From Burkholderiales bacterium (GTDB lineage Bacteria; Pseudomonadota; Gammaproteobacteria; Burkholderiales; Burkholderiaceae_C): a stretch of DNA of 64,000 nt. The position numbers and the translations under genes were made by a program. How positions within the stretch are numbered: position 1 is the first letter of the stretch; the number at the start of each line of letters is the position of its first letter. Where the stretch lies: NCBI GenBank assembly GCA_016185015.1, contig JACPOI010000019.1, positions 1 through 64,000 of the forward strand, written 5' to 3'. Positions 8,581 through 17,280 of the stretch are shown piece after piece. Below the pieces are notes generated by a model that ran no database searches, had not been told where the DNA came from, and saw only the letters and a program-made list of their open reading frames with translations.

Positions 8581-8690
8581 ACACCCCCGTTGGCAGTTCA
8601 CTTCGTGTAACTGCCCTCCCCCCTCAAGGGGGCAACGCCAGTGGCCCGGCAAAGCCGGTTCCACGGCGTTCCACGACGAATACAGGACGC
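8581..8690. repeat. Hairpin-rich intergenic repeat element
   Basis: The whole gap between the ABM gene and marR consists of stacked inverted repeats. A stem GGCAGTT/AACTGCC lies at 8591-8614, then CCCCC/GGGGG at about 8619-8632. The largest structure, at 8634-8670, has outer arms AACGCC/GGCGTT, a middle GTGG/CCAC and an inner CCGGC/GCCGG around AAA. I recall closely similar 'cggcaaagccgg' blocks repeated between genes in Comamonadaceae genomes, so this is probably a copy of a dispersed palindromic element. It may also end transcription from both sides. Confidence 0.6.
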
Positions 8691-8712
8691 AAGCCTGACG
8701 TCCGCCGGGAAA

Positions 8713-9162
8713 TCAATCCTTGGCATGCCCGGCCACGAGCTTGGTCAACAGGCGCATGATCTGATCACGCTCGGTGGCATTGAGCGGCCCCAGGATACGG
8801 GTCTGCACCTTGGCCACGGCGCGTTTCATCTGCTGCACGGTCGCCTCGCCTTCGGGCGTGATCCACAGCAGCTTGCGGCGGCGATCGTTCTGGTCGGCCT
8901 CGCGCCGCACCCAGCCCTTGGCCTCAAGACGACCGATCACCGAACCCGAGGTGGCGGGATCGAAAGCCACCCGTGCGGCCAGCGTGACCTGGTCCGCCCC
9001 CGGGGTGTCCATGAGCGCATTGAGCAGGGCGAACTGCACGGGCGTGACGTCATAGCTGGCCGTCTCCTCCATGAAGGCGGCCACCGAAACCTGGTGAGCC
9101 CGGCGGATCAGGTGACCCGGGGCGTGGGGAAAGTCGTAACTCTTGCTCATGGGGTTCGTCAT
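8713..9162 (-). CDS. MarR-family transcriptional regulator
   Basis: The protein has 149 residues from ATG 9162 ([11 protein letters not shown]); ATG 9150 is an equally possible start, and the upstream extension is not conserved-looking. The winged-helix pattern of MarR is clear: [43 protein letters not shown], then [16 protein letters not shown] for the wing. It diverges from the gentisate dioxygenase operon across about 130 bases, with an AT-rich core near 9244-9265 that would suit its operator. The natural reading is a repressor of that operon relieved by an aromatic acid such as gentisate. That role is inferred from position only. Confidence 0.9.
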   Translation of the reverse strand: MTNPMSKSYDFPHAPGHLIRRAHQVSVAAFMEETASYDVTPVQFALLNALMDTPGADQVTLAARVAFDPATSGSVIGRLEAKGWVRREADQNDRRRKLLWITPEGEATVQQMKRAVAKVQTRILGPLNATERDQIMRLLTKLVAGHAKD

Positions 9163-9292
9163 CCTGGTGGTGGGCAAGTGTATTCGCCCGGCGCCGGGGC
9201 TCGACCGCCCCCGGGAAAACCCGCGCGACACCCCGCCTCACTGGTATGTATGCTTATTAAATGACAATCGGCTTCACCGTCAGGAACCGGCC

Positions 9293-10348
9293 ATGAACGC
9301 CCCCCACCCTTCCGCCACCGCCCGCCAGTCGCTCTACCGCGACATGTCGCCGCTGAACCTGAGCCCCTTGTGGGAGGTGCTGCACGCGCTGGTGCCGCCG
9401 CAGCCGGCCTCGCCCTGCGTGCCGGCCCACTGGAAATACGAGCAGCTCCGCCCCTATCTGCGACGCGCCGGCGAAGTCATCACGGCCGAGGAGGCCGTGC
9501 GGCGCGTGCTGATCCTGGAAAACCCGGCGCTGCGCGGCCAGTCGGCGGTGACGCAGTCGCTCTACGCCGGGCTGCAGCTGATCCTGCCGGGTGAGGTGGC
9601 GCCCAGCCACCGCCACACGCAGAGTGCGCTGCGTTTCATCGTCGAAGGAACGGGCGCCTACACGGCCGTGGACGGCGAGCGCACCACCATGCACCCGGGC
9701 GACTTCATCATCACGCCCAGCTGGACCTGGCACGACCATGGCAACGAGGTGGACGAGCCGGTGGTCTGGCTCGACGGCCTGGACATCCCCATGATCCGCT
9801 TCTTCGATGCCGGTTTCGCGGAGAACGGCGCAACCCGCTCGCAGCCTGTCACGCGCCCCGAAGGCGCCAGCTTCGCGCGTTACGGCCACAACATGGCGCC
9901 GGTGCGCGGCCACGCGCCCTTTGGTGCCACCTCGCCCATCTTCAGCTACCCCTACGAGCGCAGCCGCGAGGCCCTGCACCAGCTCGAACGCAGCGCCCCG
10001 ATGGACGCCAGTGACGGCTACAAGCTGCGCTACATCAACCCGCTGACCGGCGGCACCCCCATGCCCACCCTGCAGCCCTTCCTGCAGCGCCTGCCCGCGG
10101 GCTTCGACGGCCAGGGCTGGCGCCAGACCGATGGCGCGGTCTACAGCGTGGTGGAAGGTACGGGTACTGCGTACATCGAGGGCCCGCAGGGCCCGGTACG
10201 ATTCGACTTCGAAGCCCGCGACCATTTTGTCGTGCCCTCCTGGCAGGCATTGCGCCTGCAGTCGACCACCGGTTGCGTGCTCTTCAGTTTTTCAGACCGC
10301 CCGGTGCAGGAAGCCCTGGGCATCCACAAGGAAGAAAGGCTCGCATGA
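9293..10348 (+). CDS. Gentisate 1,2-dioxygenase
   Basis: A 351-residue bicupin ring-cleaving dioxygenase (GtdA/NagI/SdgD family) that opens gentisate to maleylpyruvate using Fe(II) and O2. The first cupin contains the metal-ligand region [15 protein letters not shown] followed by [17 protein letters not shown]. The second cupin (about residues 255-340) has [14 protein letters not shown] and DHFVVPSWQ. The start at 9293 has a CAGGAA ribosome site. The stop overlaps the next start (ATGA), so translation is probably coupled to the hydrolase gene. The start and length match characterised gentisate dioxygenases; salicylate 1,2-dioxygenase is a close relative that cannot be fully excluded. Confidence 0.93.
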   Translation: MNAPHPSATARQSLYRDMSPLNLSPLWEVLHALVPPQPASPCVPAHWKYEQLRPYLRRAGEVITAEEAVRRVLILENPALRGQSAVTQSLYAGLQLILPGEVAPSHRHTQSALRFIVEGTGAYTAVDGERTTMHPGDFIITPSWTWHDHGNEVDEPVVWLDGLDIPMIRFFDAGFAENGATRSQPVTRPEGASFARYGHNMAPVRGHAPFGATSPIFSYPYERSREALHQLERSAPMDASDGYKLRYINPLTGGTPMPTLQPFLQRLPAGFDGQGWRQTDGAVYSVVEGTGTAYIEGPQGPVRFDFEARDHFVVPSWQALRLQSTTGCVLFSFSDRPVQEALGIHKEERLA

Positions 10349-11040
10349 GTTTCGTCATCACCGCCCCGGCCCAGGTCTCCGTGCCCGTGGTCGGCAGCAA
10401 GGACCGTTTCCCCGTCGGCCGCATCTACTGCGTGGGCCGCAACTACGTGGCTCACGCCCAGGAGATGGGTTTCACCGGCCGCGAGCCGCCCTTCTTCTTC
10501 ATCAAGCCGGCCGACAACTGCCTGGTCATCGAGCCGGGCCAGACCCCCGATCTGCACTACCCGAGCCTGACCAAGGACTTCCACCACGAGATCGAGCTGG
10601 TGGCCTGCATCGGCACCGGCGGCAAGAACATCAAGGCCGCCGACGCGAATAAGCACATCTGGGGCTACGCCGTGGGCCTGGACATGACCCGGCGCGACCT
10701 GCAGGGCGAGCAGAAGAAGCTGGGCCGTCCCTGGTGCATCGGCAAGACCTTCGACGAAGCCTGCCCCATCGGCGCCATCACGCCGGCCGCGCAGGCCGGC
10801 GACATCGAGAAGGCCGAGATCTGGGTGCAGGTCAATGGCCAGGACCGCCAGCGCAGTGACGTCTCCAAGCTGATCTGGAACATCGGCGAGATCATCGAGC
10901 ACGTCAGCGCAGCCTGGGAGCTGCGCCCGGGCGACCTGATCTATACCGGCACGCCCGAAGGCGTGGCCGCCGTGGTGCCGGGTGACGTGATGGAAGGCGG
11001 CGTGGCAGGGTTGACCCCTATCCGCCTCAAGGTGGTCTGA
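10345..11040 (+). CDS. Fumarylpyruvate hydrolase (FAH family, NagK-like)
   Basis: A 231-residue FAH-fold hydrolase predicted to split fumarylpyruvate into fumarate and pyruvate, the last step of the gentisate pathway. Family signatures are [25 protein letters not shown], the metal-binding stretch [14 protein letters not shown], the conserved [14 protein letters not shown] and [17 protein letters not shown]. It overlaps the dioxygenase stop codon and precedes a TRAP transporter by 28 bases. The pairing with a gentisate dioxygenase makes fumarylpyruvate the most likely substrate among FAH-family options. Confidence 0.92.
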   Translation: MSFVITAPAQVSVPVVGSKDRFPVGRIYCVGRNYVAHAQEMGFTGREPPFFFIKPADNCLVIEPGQTPDLHYPSLTKDFHHEIELVACIGTGGKNIKAADANKHIWGYAVGLDMTRRDLQGEQKKLGRPWCIGKTFDEACPIGAITPAAQAGDIEKAEIWVQVNGQDRQRSDVSKLIWNIGEIIEHVSAAWELRPGDLIYTGTPEGVAAVVPGDVMEGGVAGLTPIRLKVV

Positions 11041-11068
11041 GCCGGGCGCGCCCCTACAATCGCGGCCC

Positions 11069-11551
11069 ATGATCTACAAGATGTTGGGAACACTGGCCAA
11101 GGCCTGCGCCATCCTGGCCGGTGTGCTGCTGACGGTCATCACGCTGATGACCTGTCTGAGCGTGTTGGGGCGCAACACCACCGGCACCACGCTGGTCGGT
11201 GATTTCGAACTCACGGGCGTGGCCGCCGGCGCGGCCATCGCCCTCTTTCTGCCCTGGTGCCAGCTGCGCCGCGGCAACATCATCGTGGACTTCTTCACCG
11301 CGCGCGCCAGCGAGCGCACCACCGCCACGCTGGACCGCGTCGGCGCCTTCGTGCTGGGCCTGTGCATGGCCCTGCTGGCCTGGCGCACCGTGCTCGGCGG
11401 CCTGAGCGCCTGGAGCACGCAGTCGGCCACCATGATGCTGGGCTTTCCCGAGTGGATCGTCTACACGCTGATGGTGCCGCCCCTGATCCTCACGGCCCTC
11501 ATCGGCCTGAGCCAGGGCCTGCTGGGCTTTGAACCGGAGGTGCAAGCATGA
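11069..11551 (+). CDS. TRAP transporter small permease (DctQ family)
   Basis: A 160-residue membrane protein with four hydrophobic segments, the size and layout of DctQ subunits. It includes the loop LPWCQLRRGNIIVDFFT that is typical of the family. It pairs with the large permease, whose start overlaps its stop codon (ATGA at 11548-11551). Together with the downstream binding protein it would import an organic anion with sodium. Position directly behind the gentisate genes suggests an aromatic acid, which is inference. Confidence 0.92.
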   Translation: MIYKMLGTLAKACAILAGVLLTVITLMTCLSVLGRNTTGTTLVGDFELTGVAAGAAIALFLPWCQLRRGNIIVDFFTARASERTTATLDRVGAFVLGLCMALLAWRTVLGGLSAWSTQSATMMLGFPEWIVYTLMVPPLILTALIGLSQGLLGFEPEVQA

Positions 11552-12870
11552 TGACCCCGGTAACCCTGACGCTGATGATCTTCGGCATCATGCTGCTGCT
11601 GATGGCAGTGCGCATCCCGATCGCGATTGCCATGTTCGTGGCCGGAGCCATCGGCTACGTGACCCAGGCCGGCTGGCTGCCGCTGTCCAACTTCCTCAAC
11701 ACCCAGGCCTTCGCGCGTTTTGCCAGCTACGACCTGTCGGTGATCCCGCTGTTCATCCTGATGGGGCATTTCGCCACCCAGGGCGGCATTTCCAAGGCCC
11801 TGTTCGGTTTTGCCAGCGCCGTGATGTCGCGCCTCAAGGGCGGCCTGGCCATGGCGGCCGTCATGGCCAGTGCGGCCTTCGGCGCCATCTGCGGCTCCTC
11901 GGTGGCCACGGCGGCCACCATCACCTCGGTGGCCCTGCCCGAGATGAAGCGCCATGGTTATTCCGGGCGCCTGTCCACCGGCACGCTGGCCGCCGGCGGC
12001 ACGCTGGGCATCCTGATCCCGCCCTCCGTCCCGCTGGTGATCTACGCCATCCTGACCGAGCAGAACATCGCCAAGCTCTTTGCCGCGGCCATGGTGCCCG
12101 GCATCATCGCCATGGTCGGCTACATGATCGCCATCGCGGTCTACGTGCGGCTGGTGCCGGGCCAGGCGCCTGAAAAGGACGTGGTGGCGCAGAAGATCAC
12201 GCTGCAATCGCTCAAGGGCGTCATTCCCATCGCGCTGATCTTCCTGATCGTCTTCGGCGGCATCTACGGCGGCATCTTCACGCCCACCGAGGGTGCGGCC
12301 GTGGGCGCAGCCGCCACGTTCGTGATGGCCCTGGCCCTGCGCGAACTGACGCTCAAGAAGCTGGTGCATTGCTTTTACGCCACGGCCGAGAGCTCGGCCA
12401 TGATCTTCATGATCTTCATCGGGGCCGACCTGATGAACTCTGCGCTCACGCTCACGCAGGTACCGGCCCAGCTGGCCAGCCTGGTCGGCGGCTGGGGCAT
12501 GCCGCCGTTGATGGTGGTCAGCGCCATCCTGCTGCTCTATGTGGTGCTGGGCGCGGTCATGGACGAACTGTCGATGATCCTGCTGACCATTCCGATCTTC
12601 TTCCCCATGGTCATGGGCCTGGATTTCGGCATGCCCGCTGAATCGGTGGCGATCTGGTTCGGCATCATGGTGCTGATGACGGTGGGCTTCGGCCTGCTGG
12701 CGCCGCCTGTGGGCCTGAACGTCTACGTGGTCAACGGCATGGCCAAGGACGTGCCGATCAGCGAGAGCTACCGCGGCGTGATGCCCTTCCTGATCAGCGA
12801 CGTGCTGCGCACCCTGCTGCTGCTGTTCTTCCCGGCCGTCTCGCTGTGGCTCGTGAAGTACGTGGGCTAG
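11548..12870 (+). CDS. TRAP transporter large permease (DctM family)
   Basis: This 440-residue integral membrane protein has a dozen or so hydrophobic segments and DctM-type motifs such as GAICGSSVATAATITSVALPEM, GGTLGILIPPSVPLVIY and PTEGAAVGAAATF. It forms the sodium-coupled translocation channel of the TRAP system with the preceding small subunit. The start overlaps the DctQ stop. The binding-protein gene follows after 107 bases. Confidence 0.95.
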   Translation: MMTPVTLTLMIFGIMLLLMAVRIPIAIAMFVAGAIGYVTQAGWLPLSNFLNTQAFARFASYDLSVIPLFILMGHFATQGGISKALFGFASAVMSRLKGGLAMAAVMASAAFGAICGSSVATAATITSVALPEMKRHGYSGRLSTGTLAAGGTLGILIPPSVPLVIYAILTEQNIAKLFAAAMVPGIIAMVGYMIAIAVYVRLVPGQAPEKDVVAQKITLQSLKGVIPIALIFLIVFGGIYGGIFTPTEGAAVGAAATFVMALALRELTLKKLVHCFYATAESSAMIFMIFIGADLMNSALTLTQVPAQLASLVGGWGMPPLMVVSAILLLYVVLGAVMDELSMILLTIPIFFPMVMGLDFGMPAESVAIWFGIMVLMTVGFGLLAPPVGLNVYVVNGMAKDVPISESYRGVMPFLISDVLRTLLLLFFPAVSLWLVKYVG

Positions 12871-12977
12871 TCGCGCGACGGCATGGCCGCCAGCGCGATC
12901 ATTGAGGGAAAGCCCCAGCACGTGCCTAAGTGAATTTCGGCTAAGGTGCAGTCTGAACCCCCAAGAGGAGACAGACC

Positions 12978-14021
12978 ATGATCCAGCGCCGTACCCTGCT
13001 CAAATCCACCGCTGCTGCTGCAGCCCTCGGTGTCCCGACCCTGGGCCTGGCCCAGCAGAGCGTGACGCTCAAGTTCCACACCTTCATGGCCCCCATGTCG
13101 GCCGTCTGGCTGACCATGCACAAGCCCTGGATGGACAAGGTCGAGAAGGAGTCGGGCGGCCGCATCAAGTTCGAGGCCTACCCCGCCATGCAACTGGGTG
13201 GCACGCCGGTGCAGCTCTACGACCAGGCGCGTGACGGCGTGGTCGACGTGGTCTGGACCCTGCCGGGCAATACCGCCGGGCGCTTCCCGCGCATCGAAGT
13301 GTTCGAGCTGCCCTTCATGCTCAACAACGCCGAGGCCACCTCCAAAGCCTATTGGGAATACGTGCAGACCGTCGCGGTCGACGAGTTCAAGGACACGCAC
13401 CCCATCGCCCTGCACGTGCACGGCCCCGGCATGTTCCACACCAAGGCCAAGCAGATCAAGACCCCCGATGACCTCAAGGGCCTGAAGATGCGCGGCCCGA
13501 CCCGTCAGGTCACCAAGCTGCTGCAGTCCGTGGGCGCCACGCCCGTGGGCATGCCGCTGCCGCAGATCCCCGACGCCCTGTCCAAGGGCACCATCGATGG
13601 CTGCGTGATCCCCTGGGAAGTGGTGCCGGCCGTCAAGGTGCACGAACTGACCAAGTTCCACACCGAATTCCCCGCCGGCCATCCTGGCTTGTACACCACG
13701 ACCTTCGTGATGACCATGAACAAGGCCAAGTACGAGTCGCTGGCGCCCGACCTAAAGAAGGTCATCGACAACAACTCCGGCCTGGCTACCTCGGGCTGGC
13801 TGGGCAGGCAGCAGCAGGAGAGCGATATTCCCGGCCGCAAGACCACGGTCGAGCGCGGCAACACCATCTACACCCTGAGCAATGCCGAGGCCCAGGAGTT
13901 CGTCAAACGCTCCAGCGAAGTGGACAACGAGTGGGTGGCCGACATGAACAAGCGCGGCGTCGACGGCAAGAAACTGCTGCAAAGCGCCAAGGACCTGATC
14001 GCCAAACACGGCAAGGCCTGA
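12978..14021 (+). CDS. TRAP transporter substrate-binding protein (DctP family)
   Basis: A 347-residue periplasmic solute-binding protein. The N-terminus (IQRRTLLKSTAAAAALGVP) has a twin-arginine-like motif and a short hydrophobic core ending in GLAQ, so export may use Tat. Characteristic DctP features include LKFHTFMAP, the ligand-contacting KMRGPTR stretch (here LKGLKMRGPTRQVTKLL) and the central IPDALSKGTIDG. A GAGGAG ribosome site precedes the start and a strong terminator follows. The ligand may be gentisate or a hydroxybenzoate, but only because of its neighbours. Confidence 0.93.
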   Translation: MIQRRTLLKSTAAAAALGVPTLGLAQQSVTLKFHTFMAPMSAVWLTMHKPWMDKVEKESGGRIKFEAYPAMQLGGTPVQLYDQARDGVVDVVWTLPGNTAGRFPRIEVFELPFMLNNAEATSKAYWEYVQTVAVDEFKDTHPIALHVHGPGMFHTKAKQIKTPDDLKGLKMRGPTRQVTKLLQSVGATPVGMPLPQIPDALSKGTIDGCVIPWEVVPAVKVHELTKFHTEFPAGHPGLYTTTFVMTMNKAKYESLAPDLKKVIDNNSGLATSGWLGRQQQESDIPGRKTTVERGNTIYTLSNAEAQEFVKRSSEVDNEWVADMNKRGVDGKKLLQSAKDLIAKHGKA

Positions 14022-14035
14022 GGCCCGCGCCCATG

Positions 14036-14062
14036 AAAAAGCGCCCGCTGGGCGCTTTTTTT
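14036..14062. terminator. Rho-independent terminator after the TRAP operon
   Basis: Stem GCGCCC/GGGCGC (14041-14055) is flanked by five A and seven T, so it can stop transcription from both strands. It separates the TRAP operon from the convergent hydrolase gene. Confidence 0.88.
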
Positions 14063-14070
14063 ACGTCGGG

Positions 14071-14925
14071 CTAGTAGCGGGCACCATTGATGAAACGCAC
14101 GATGCCGTCGGCCACCTCGGCCTCCTGCTCCAGGAAGCCGTGCGGCGAACGCCCTTCGCAGGCTTCCACCGCCGACAGGCCGGCGCGGCCCGGCCCGCCG
14201 TCCACCCGCACGAGCTGTTCGCGTACACCCTCGGTCCGTGCCGTGATGCGCTCGTTCAGCGTGGCCGGGGAACGCAGGCATTTGTCCTGCACATGGCCGA
14301 TCACGAGCACGGGCATGCGGATGGATTCCAGCGGCAGGTCGAACACGGTCTGCGCCACCCAGGGCTTGCTGCCCGTCGGGTTACCCGAGGTGACCGGCGA
14401 GGTCAGCACCAGGCCATCGGGCGCCGCCGGGCCGCTCAGGCGGCTCGCGGCGTTGGCCGCCGAGATCGCGCCGCGGCTGGTACCGATCAGCCAGACACGC
14501 GCCTGGGTGCGCCGGCGCACGTCGGCAATGATCCGCCCCAGGTCCTGCGCATGCGCGGCCGAAGCCCGGAATCCCGCCAGGCCGTCCTCGCCAGTATGGT
14601 CCGAGCGCGCATCCACCAGCGCCGTGGCAAAACCGGCGGCCTGGAACAGCGGCAGAGAGCGCACCAGCGAATTGCCCTTGAGGGCCTGCGGGCAGGCCTG
14701 TTCGTCGAGCCGGAGATGGCCGCCCCCACCCGGCAGCAGCACCAGTGCCACCCGGCTGCCCTGAGCCAGACTCGCAGGATGCCCGAACGCGTAGCGCGTG
14801 CTGGTGCCGTCGTTCGTGTCTATCGTCACGAGCTCGCCGCAAGGCTGGGCCTGTGCAAGCGCCATGGTCAGGAACACCAGGGCGGCAGGCAGCCAGGCAC
14901 TGCGCAGATTCCGTTCGTGTTTCAT
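14071..14925 (-). CDS. Secreted alpha/beta-hydrolase-fold protein
   Basis: The true start is ATG 14925, preceded by GAGGAG, giving 284 residues; the longer frame upstream has no support. A Sec signal peptide (LPAALVFLTMALAQA) is followed by a periplasmic alpha/beta hydrolase. VLLPGGGGH resembles the oxyanion loop, GTSRGAISA is the nucleophile elbow (GxSxG), and MPVLVIGHVQDKC lies where the acid residue is normally found. Four or so cysteines would suit disulfides. The substrate is unknown; esterase or peptidase activity are both possible. It is followed on the other strand by the TRAP terminator. Confidence 0.75.
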   Translation of the reverse strand: MKHERNLRSAWLPAALVFLTMALAQAQPCGELVTIDTNDGTSTRYAFGHPASLAQGSRVALVLLPGGGGHLRLDEQACPQALKGNSLVRSLPLFQAAGFATALVDARSDHTGEDGLAGFRASAAHAQDLGRIIADVRRRTQARVWLIGTSRGAISAANAASRLSGPAAPDGLVLTSPVTSGNPTGSKPWVAQTVFDLPLESIRMPVLVIGHVQDKCLRSPATLNERITARTEGVREQLVRVDGGPGRAGLSAVEACEGRSPHGFLEQEAEVADGIVRFINGARY

Positions 14926-14968
14926 GGGACGCTCCTCTGTGGGGGAGGACGAGCGCAAAAAAAGCAAC

Positions 14969-15556
14969 TCAGAAATTCGGACGCACCAGCCGCACCGTGA
15001 GCATGGAACGCTTGGTGACGTCACCCCGCGCCTCACCCGAGCCCATGTGGACCGCCCAGCCCTGCTGCACGCCGAGCTGGTCGGTGTTGCCGCCCGTACG
15101 GCCCTGGCGGATATTGTCGTAGTCGTAGGGATTGATCCGCACGGCATTGATGCTGGCCGTGATGGACCAGTGCCAGTCCTGCGGTGCCGCTGGGAACAGC
15201 GCGGCCTCCGGCCCTGCAGTCTTGCCGACCTTGCCGGCCAGGCGACGCAGTTCGGGCACGCGCGGCAGCCGCCAGGCCACGCCCTCGGCCTTGGCCCGCG
15301 CCGCGGCCAGCGCCGTGGCTTCGCCATGTGTCATCAGGCGCGCCGCGCCCGTGCAGGTCTTGCCGTTCCAGGCCATGCCCTCCACGCAACGGGGCCAGGC
15401 CAGCTTGCTGCGGGCATCGACCACATAGGCGCCATCCTCCGACAGGCTCAGCTCCGGGGATGCGGGGGCATCCGCGGCACCGGCCAGCGTACCGAGAGCG
15501 ACAAGAAACAGGCCGAGCAACACCCGCAGGCGATGGGGAAGCAGGCAGCGTTTCAT
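14969..15556 (-). CDS. Secreted DUF1566 (Lcl C-terminal-like) domain protein
   Basis: A 195-residue protein with a signal peptide (VLLGLFLVALGTLAGA). A DUF1566-type domain follows, recognisable from LSEDGAYVVDARSKLAWPRC, the paired cysteines (WPRCVEGMAWNGKTCTG), WRLPRVPELRRL and a late RLVRP. Such domains are found in surface or periplasmic proteins of unknown function. It lies 43 bases upstream of the secreted hydrolase gene on the same strand, so the two exported proteins may be co-expressed. Confidence 0.78.
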   Translation of the reverse strand: MKRCLLPHRLRVLLGLFLVALGTLAGAADAPASPELSLSEDGAYVVDARSKLAWPRCVEGMAWNGKTCTGAARLMTHGEATALAAARAKAEGVAWRLPRVPELRRLAGKVGKTAGPEAALFPAAPQDWHWSITASINAVRINPYDYDNIRQGRTGGNTDQLGVQQGWAVHMGSGEARGDVTKRSMLTVRLVRPNF

Positions 15557-15572
15557 GGTTGGAGTCCTGCGA

Positions 15573-16187
15573 CTATTTCACCAGCTTGAGCACGTCCGCA
15601 AACGCCGGATGCTCGGCCGAGCGCAGCCACTCGAAGGCCACCATCTCGGTCGTCACGAGTTCGGCGCCGGCGCCGGCCAGGCGGTCGAAGGCAGCATCGC
15701 GGTTGCGCTCGCCGCGCGAACCGCAGGCGTCCGTCACGACCCAGACCTCGAACTCATCGTCCAGCAGATCCAGCGCCGTCTGCAGCAGGCAGACATGGGC
15801 CTCGCAACCGGCCATCACGATGGTGTTGCGCCCATCGGCCGGCTGGGCCGGCTTCTGCAGGTGCTTGGGCAGGCTGCGCGCGTTGCCTTGCGGCGCACGC
15901 GCCGGCGGACGCAGCAGTTCTGCCAAGCCATCGGCCACGGCGCTGAAGCTCATCTTGGCAAAGGTCTTGCCGCCGGCATGGGCGATCAGGGCCTGCAGCG
16001 CGGGCACGGTGGGCCCCAGGCCGGCGGGGTTCTCTTCGGTGGCAAAAACCGGCACCTGGAGCAGGCGCGCCATCTGCGCCAGGCGACTGGCGTTGGCCAG
16101 CACAGCCGGGCCCTCGTGGATGGCGGGCATCAGCTTGCCCTGGTAGTCGACCAGCAGCAGTTGGGAATCTTCGAGTTCGAGCAGCAT
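15573..16187 (-). CDS. Isochorismatase-like cysteine hydrolase
   Basis: A 204-residue protein from ATG 16187, chosen because AAGGAGAC sits directly upstream. The isochorismatase fold is indicated by LLLVDYQGKLMP (catalytic Asp), the lysine region KTFAKMSFSA and MAGCEAHVCLLQTALDLL, where the Cys of GCEAHVC is the nucleophile. Relatives include YcaC-type hydrolases and nicotinamidases; the substrate cannot be fixed here. It lies 16 bases upstream of the DUF1566 gene and 10 bases downstream of acuI, all on one strand, so the group is probably one transcription unit. Confidence 0.88.
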   Translation of the reverse strand: MLLELEDSQLLLVDYQGKLMPAIHEGPAVLANASRLAQMARLLQVPVFATEENPAGLGPTVPALQALIAHAGGKTFAKMSFSAVADGLAELLRPPARAPQGNARSLPKHLQKPAQPADGRNTIVMAGCEAHVCLLQTALDLLDDEFEVWVVTDACGSRGERNRDAAFDRLAGAGAELVTTEMVAFEWLRSAEHPAFADVLKLVK

Positions 16188-16197
16188 CTTGTCTCCT

Positions 16198-17175
16198 TCA
16201 GGCAATGCGCACCACGACACGGCCACGCACCTGGCCGGCCATGAGTTGCTGGGCCTTGGCGATGGCCTGGTCCAGCGGCACCTCCTCGACCATGCGCTCC
16301 AGCAGGGCCACGTCCAGGTCGCGCGCCAGCCGGTCCCAGGCGCGCTGGCGCTTGGGCAAAGGGGCCATGACCGAGTCGATGCCGGCCAGCGTGACACCAC
16401 GCAGGATGAAGGGCATCACCGTGGTGGGCAGGTCCATGCCCTGGGCCAGGCCGCAAGCGGCCACCACACCGCCGTAGCGGGTCTGCGCCAGCGCATTGGC
16501 CAGGGTGTGCGAACCCACGGCGTCCACCACCGCGGCCCAGCGCTCCTTCTGGAAGGGCTTGCCGGGCTGGCCCAGTGCTTCGCGGTCGATGATGGCGCTG
16601 GCGCCCAGCGCCTTGAGATAGTCAGCCTCGGCGGCCTTGCCGGTGGCCGCGACCACTTGGTAACCGAGCTTGCCCAGCAGGGCGATGGCGACGCTGCCCA
16701 CGCCGCCGGTGGCACCGGTCACCAGCACCTCGCCGGCGCCGGGCTTCACGCCGTGGTCTTCCAGCGCCAGCACGCAGAGCATGGCGGTGTAACCGGCAGT
16801 GCCGATGGCCATGGCCAGTCTTGGCGTGAAAGCGGCCGGCAGCTTGACCAGCCAGTCGCCCTTGAGGCGCGCCTTTTCGGCCAGGCAACCCCAGTGCGTC
16901 TCGCCCACCCCCCAGCCGTTGTGCACAAAGGCATCGCCGGCCTTCCAGGCCGGGTGGCTGGATTCGAGCACGGTGCCGGCGCCATCGATACCGGCCACCA
17001 TGGGCCAGTTGCGCACCACCGGCCCCTTGTTGCACAGGGCCAGGCCGTCCTTGTAGTTAAGCGTGGAGTACTGCACGGCCACAGTCACGTCGCCGGCCGG
17101 TAGCCGGGCTTCGTCGATCTGCTGCAAGGAGGCCGTGAATCCGTTGGCATTGTCCAACACGAGTGCCTTGAACAT
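16198..17175 (-). CDS. acuI: Acrylyl-CoA reductase-type quinone oxidoreductase (AcuI/YhdH)
   Basis: A 325-residue zinc-free medium-chain dehydrogenase of the AcuI/YhdH family, which reduces acrylyl-CoA to propionyl-CoA with NADPH and helps detoxify acrylate. Typical features are STLNYKDGLALC, the early PMVAGIDGAGTV, WGVGETHWGCLAEKA and the cofactor loop VLVTGATGGVGSVAIALL. The start is ATG 17175 (MFKALVLDN); the upstream codons are not family-like. It diverges from the NlpC/P60 gene over an AT-rich promoter region. Confidence 0.9.
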   Translation of the reverse strand: MFKALVLDNANGFTASLQQIDEARLPAGDVTVAVQYSTLNYKDGLALCNKGPVVRNWPMVAGIDGAGTVLESSHPAWKAGDAFVHNGWGVGETHWGCLAEKARLKGDWLVKLPAAFTPRLAMAIGTAGYTAMLCVLALEDHGVKPGAGEVLVTGATGGVGSVAIALLGKLGYQVVAATGKAAEADYLKALGASAIIDREALGQPGKPFQKERWAAVVDAVGSHTLANALAQTRYGGVVAACGLAQGMDLPTTVMPFILRGVTLAGIDSVMAPLPKRQRAWDRLARDLDVALLERMVEEVPLDQAIAKAQQLMAGQVRGRVVVRIA

Positions 17176-17280
17176 GAAGTTATTTCCAGATGAATATTTA
17201 TTTAAAATCAATCACTTAGATTGTTTTTCACGAAAAAGCTTTAATTGACACCAGCCGTGACACCGCCCTATGCTAACCGC
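17176..17280. promoter_or_regulatory. AT-rich divergent promoter region with a small palindrome
   Basis: This 105-base gap between the divergent acuI and NlpC/P60 genes is much AT-richer than its surroundings. It contains the inverted repeat CAATC/GATTG with a 5-base spacer at 17209-17223. It probably holds promoters for both genes, and the repeat may be an operator. I cannot assign -35 and -10 boxes with confidence. Confidence 0.4.
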
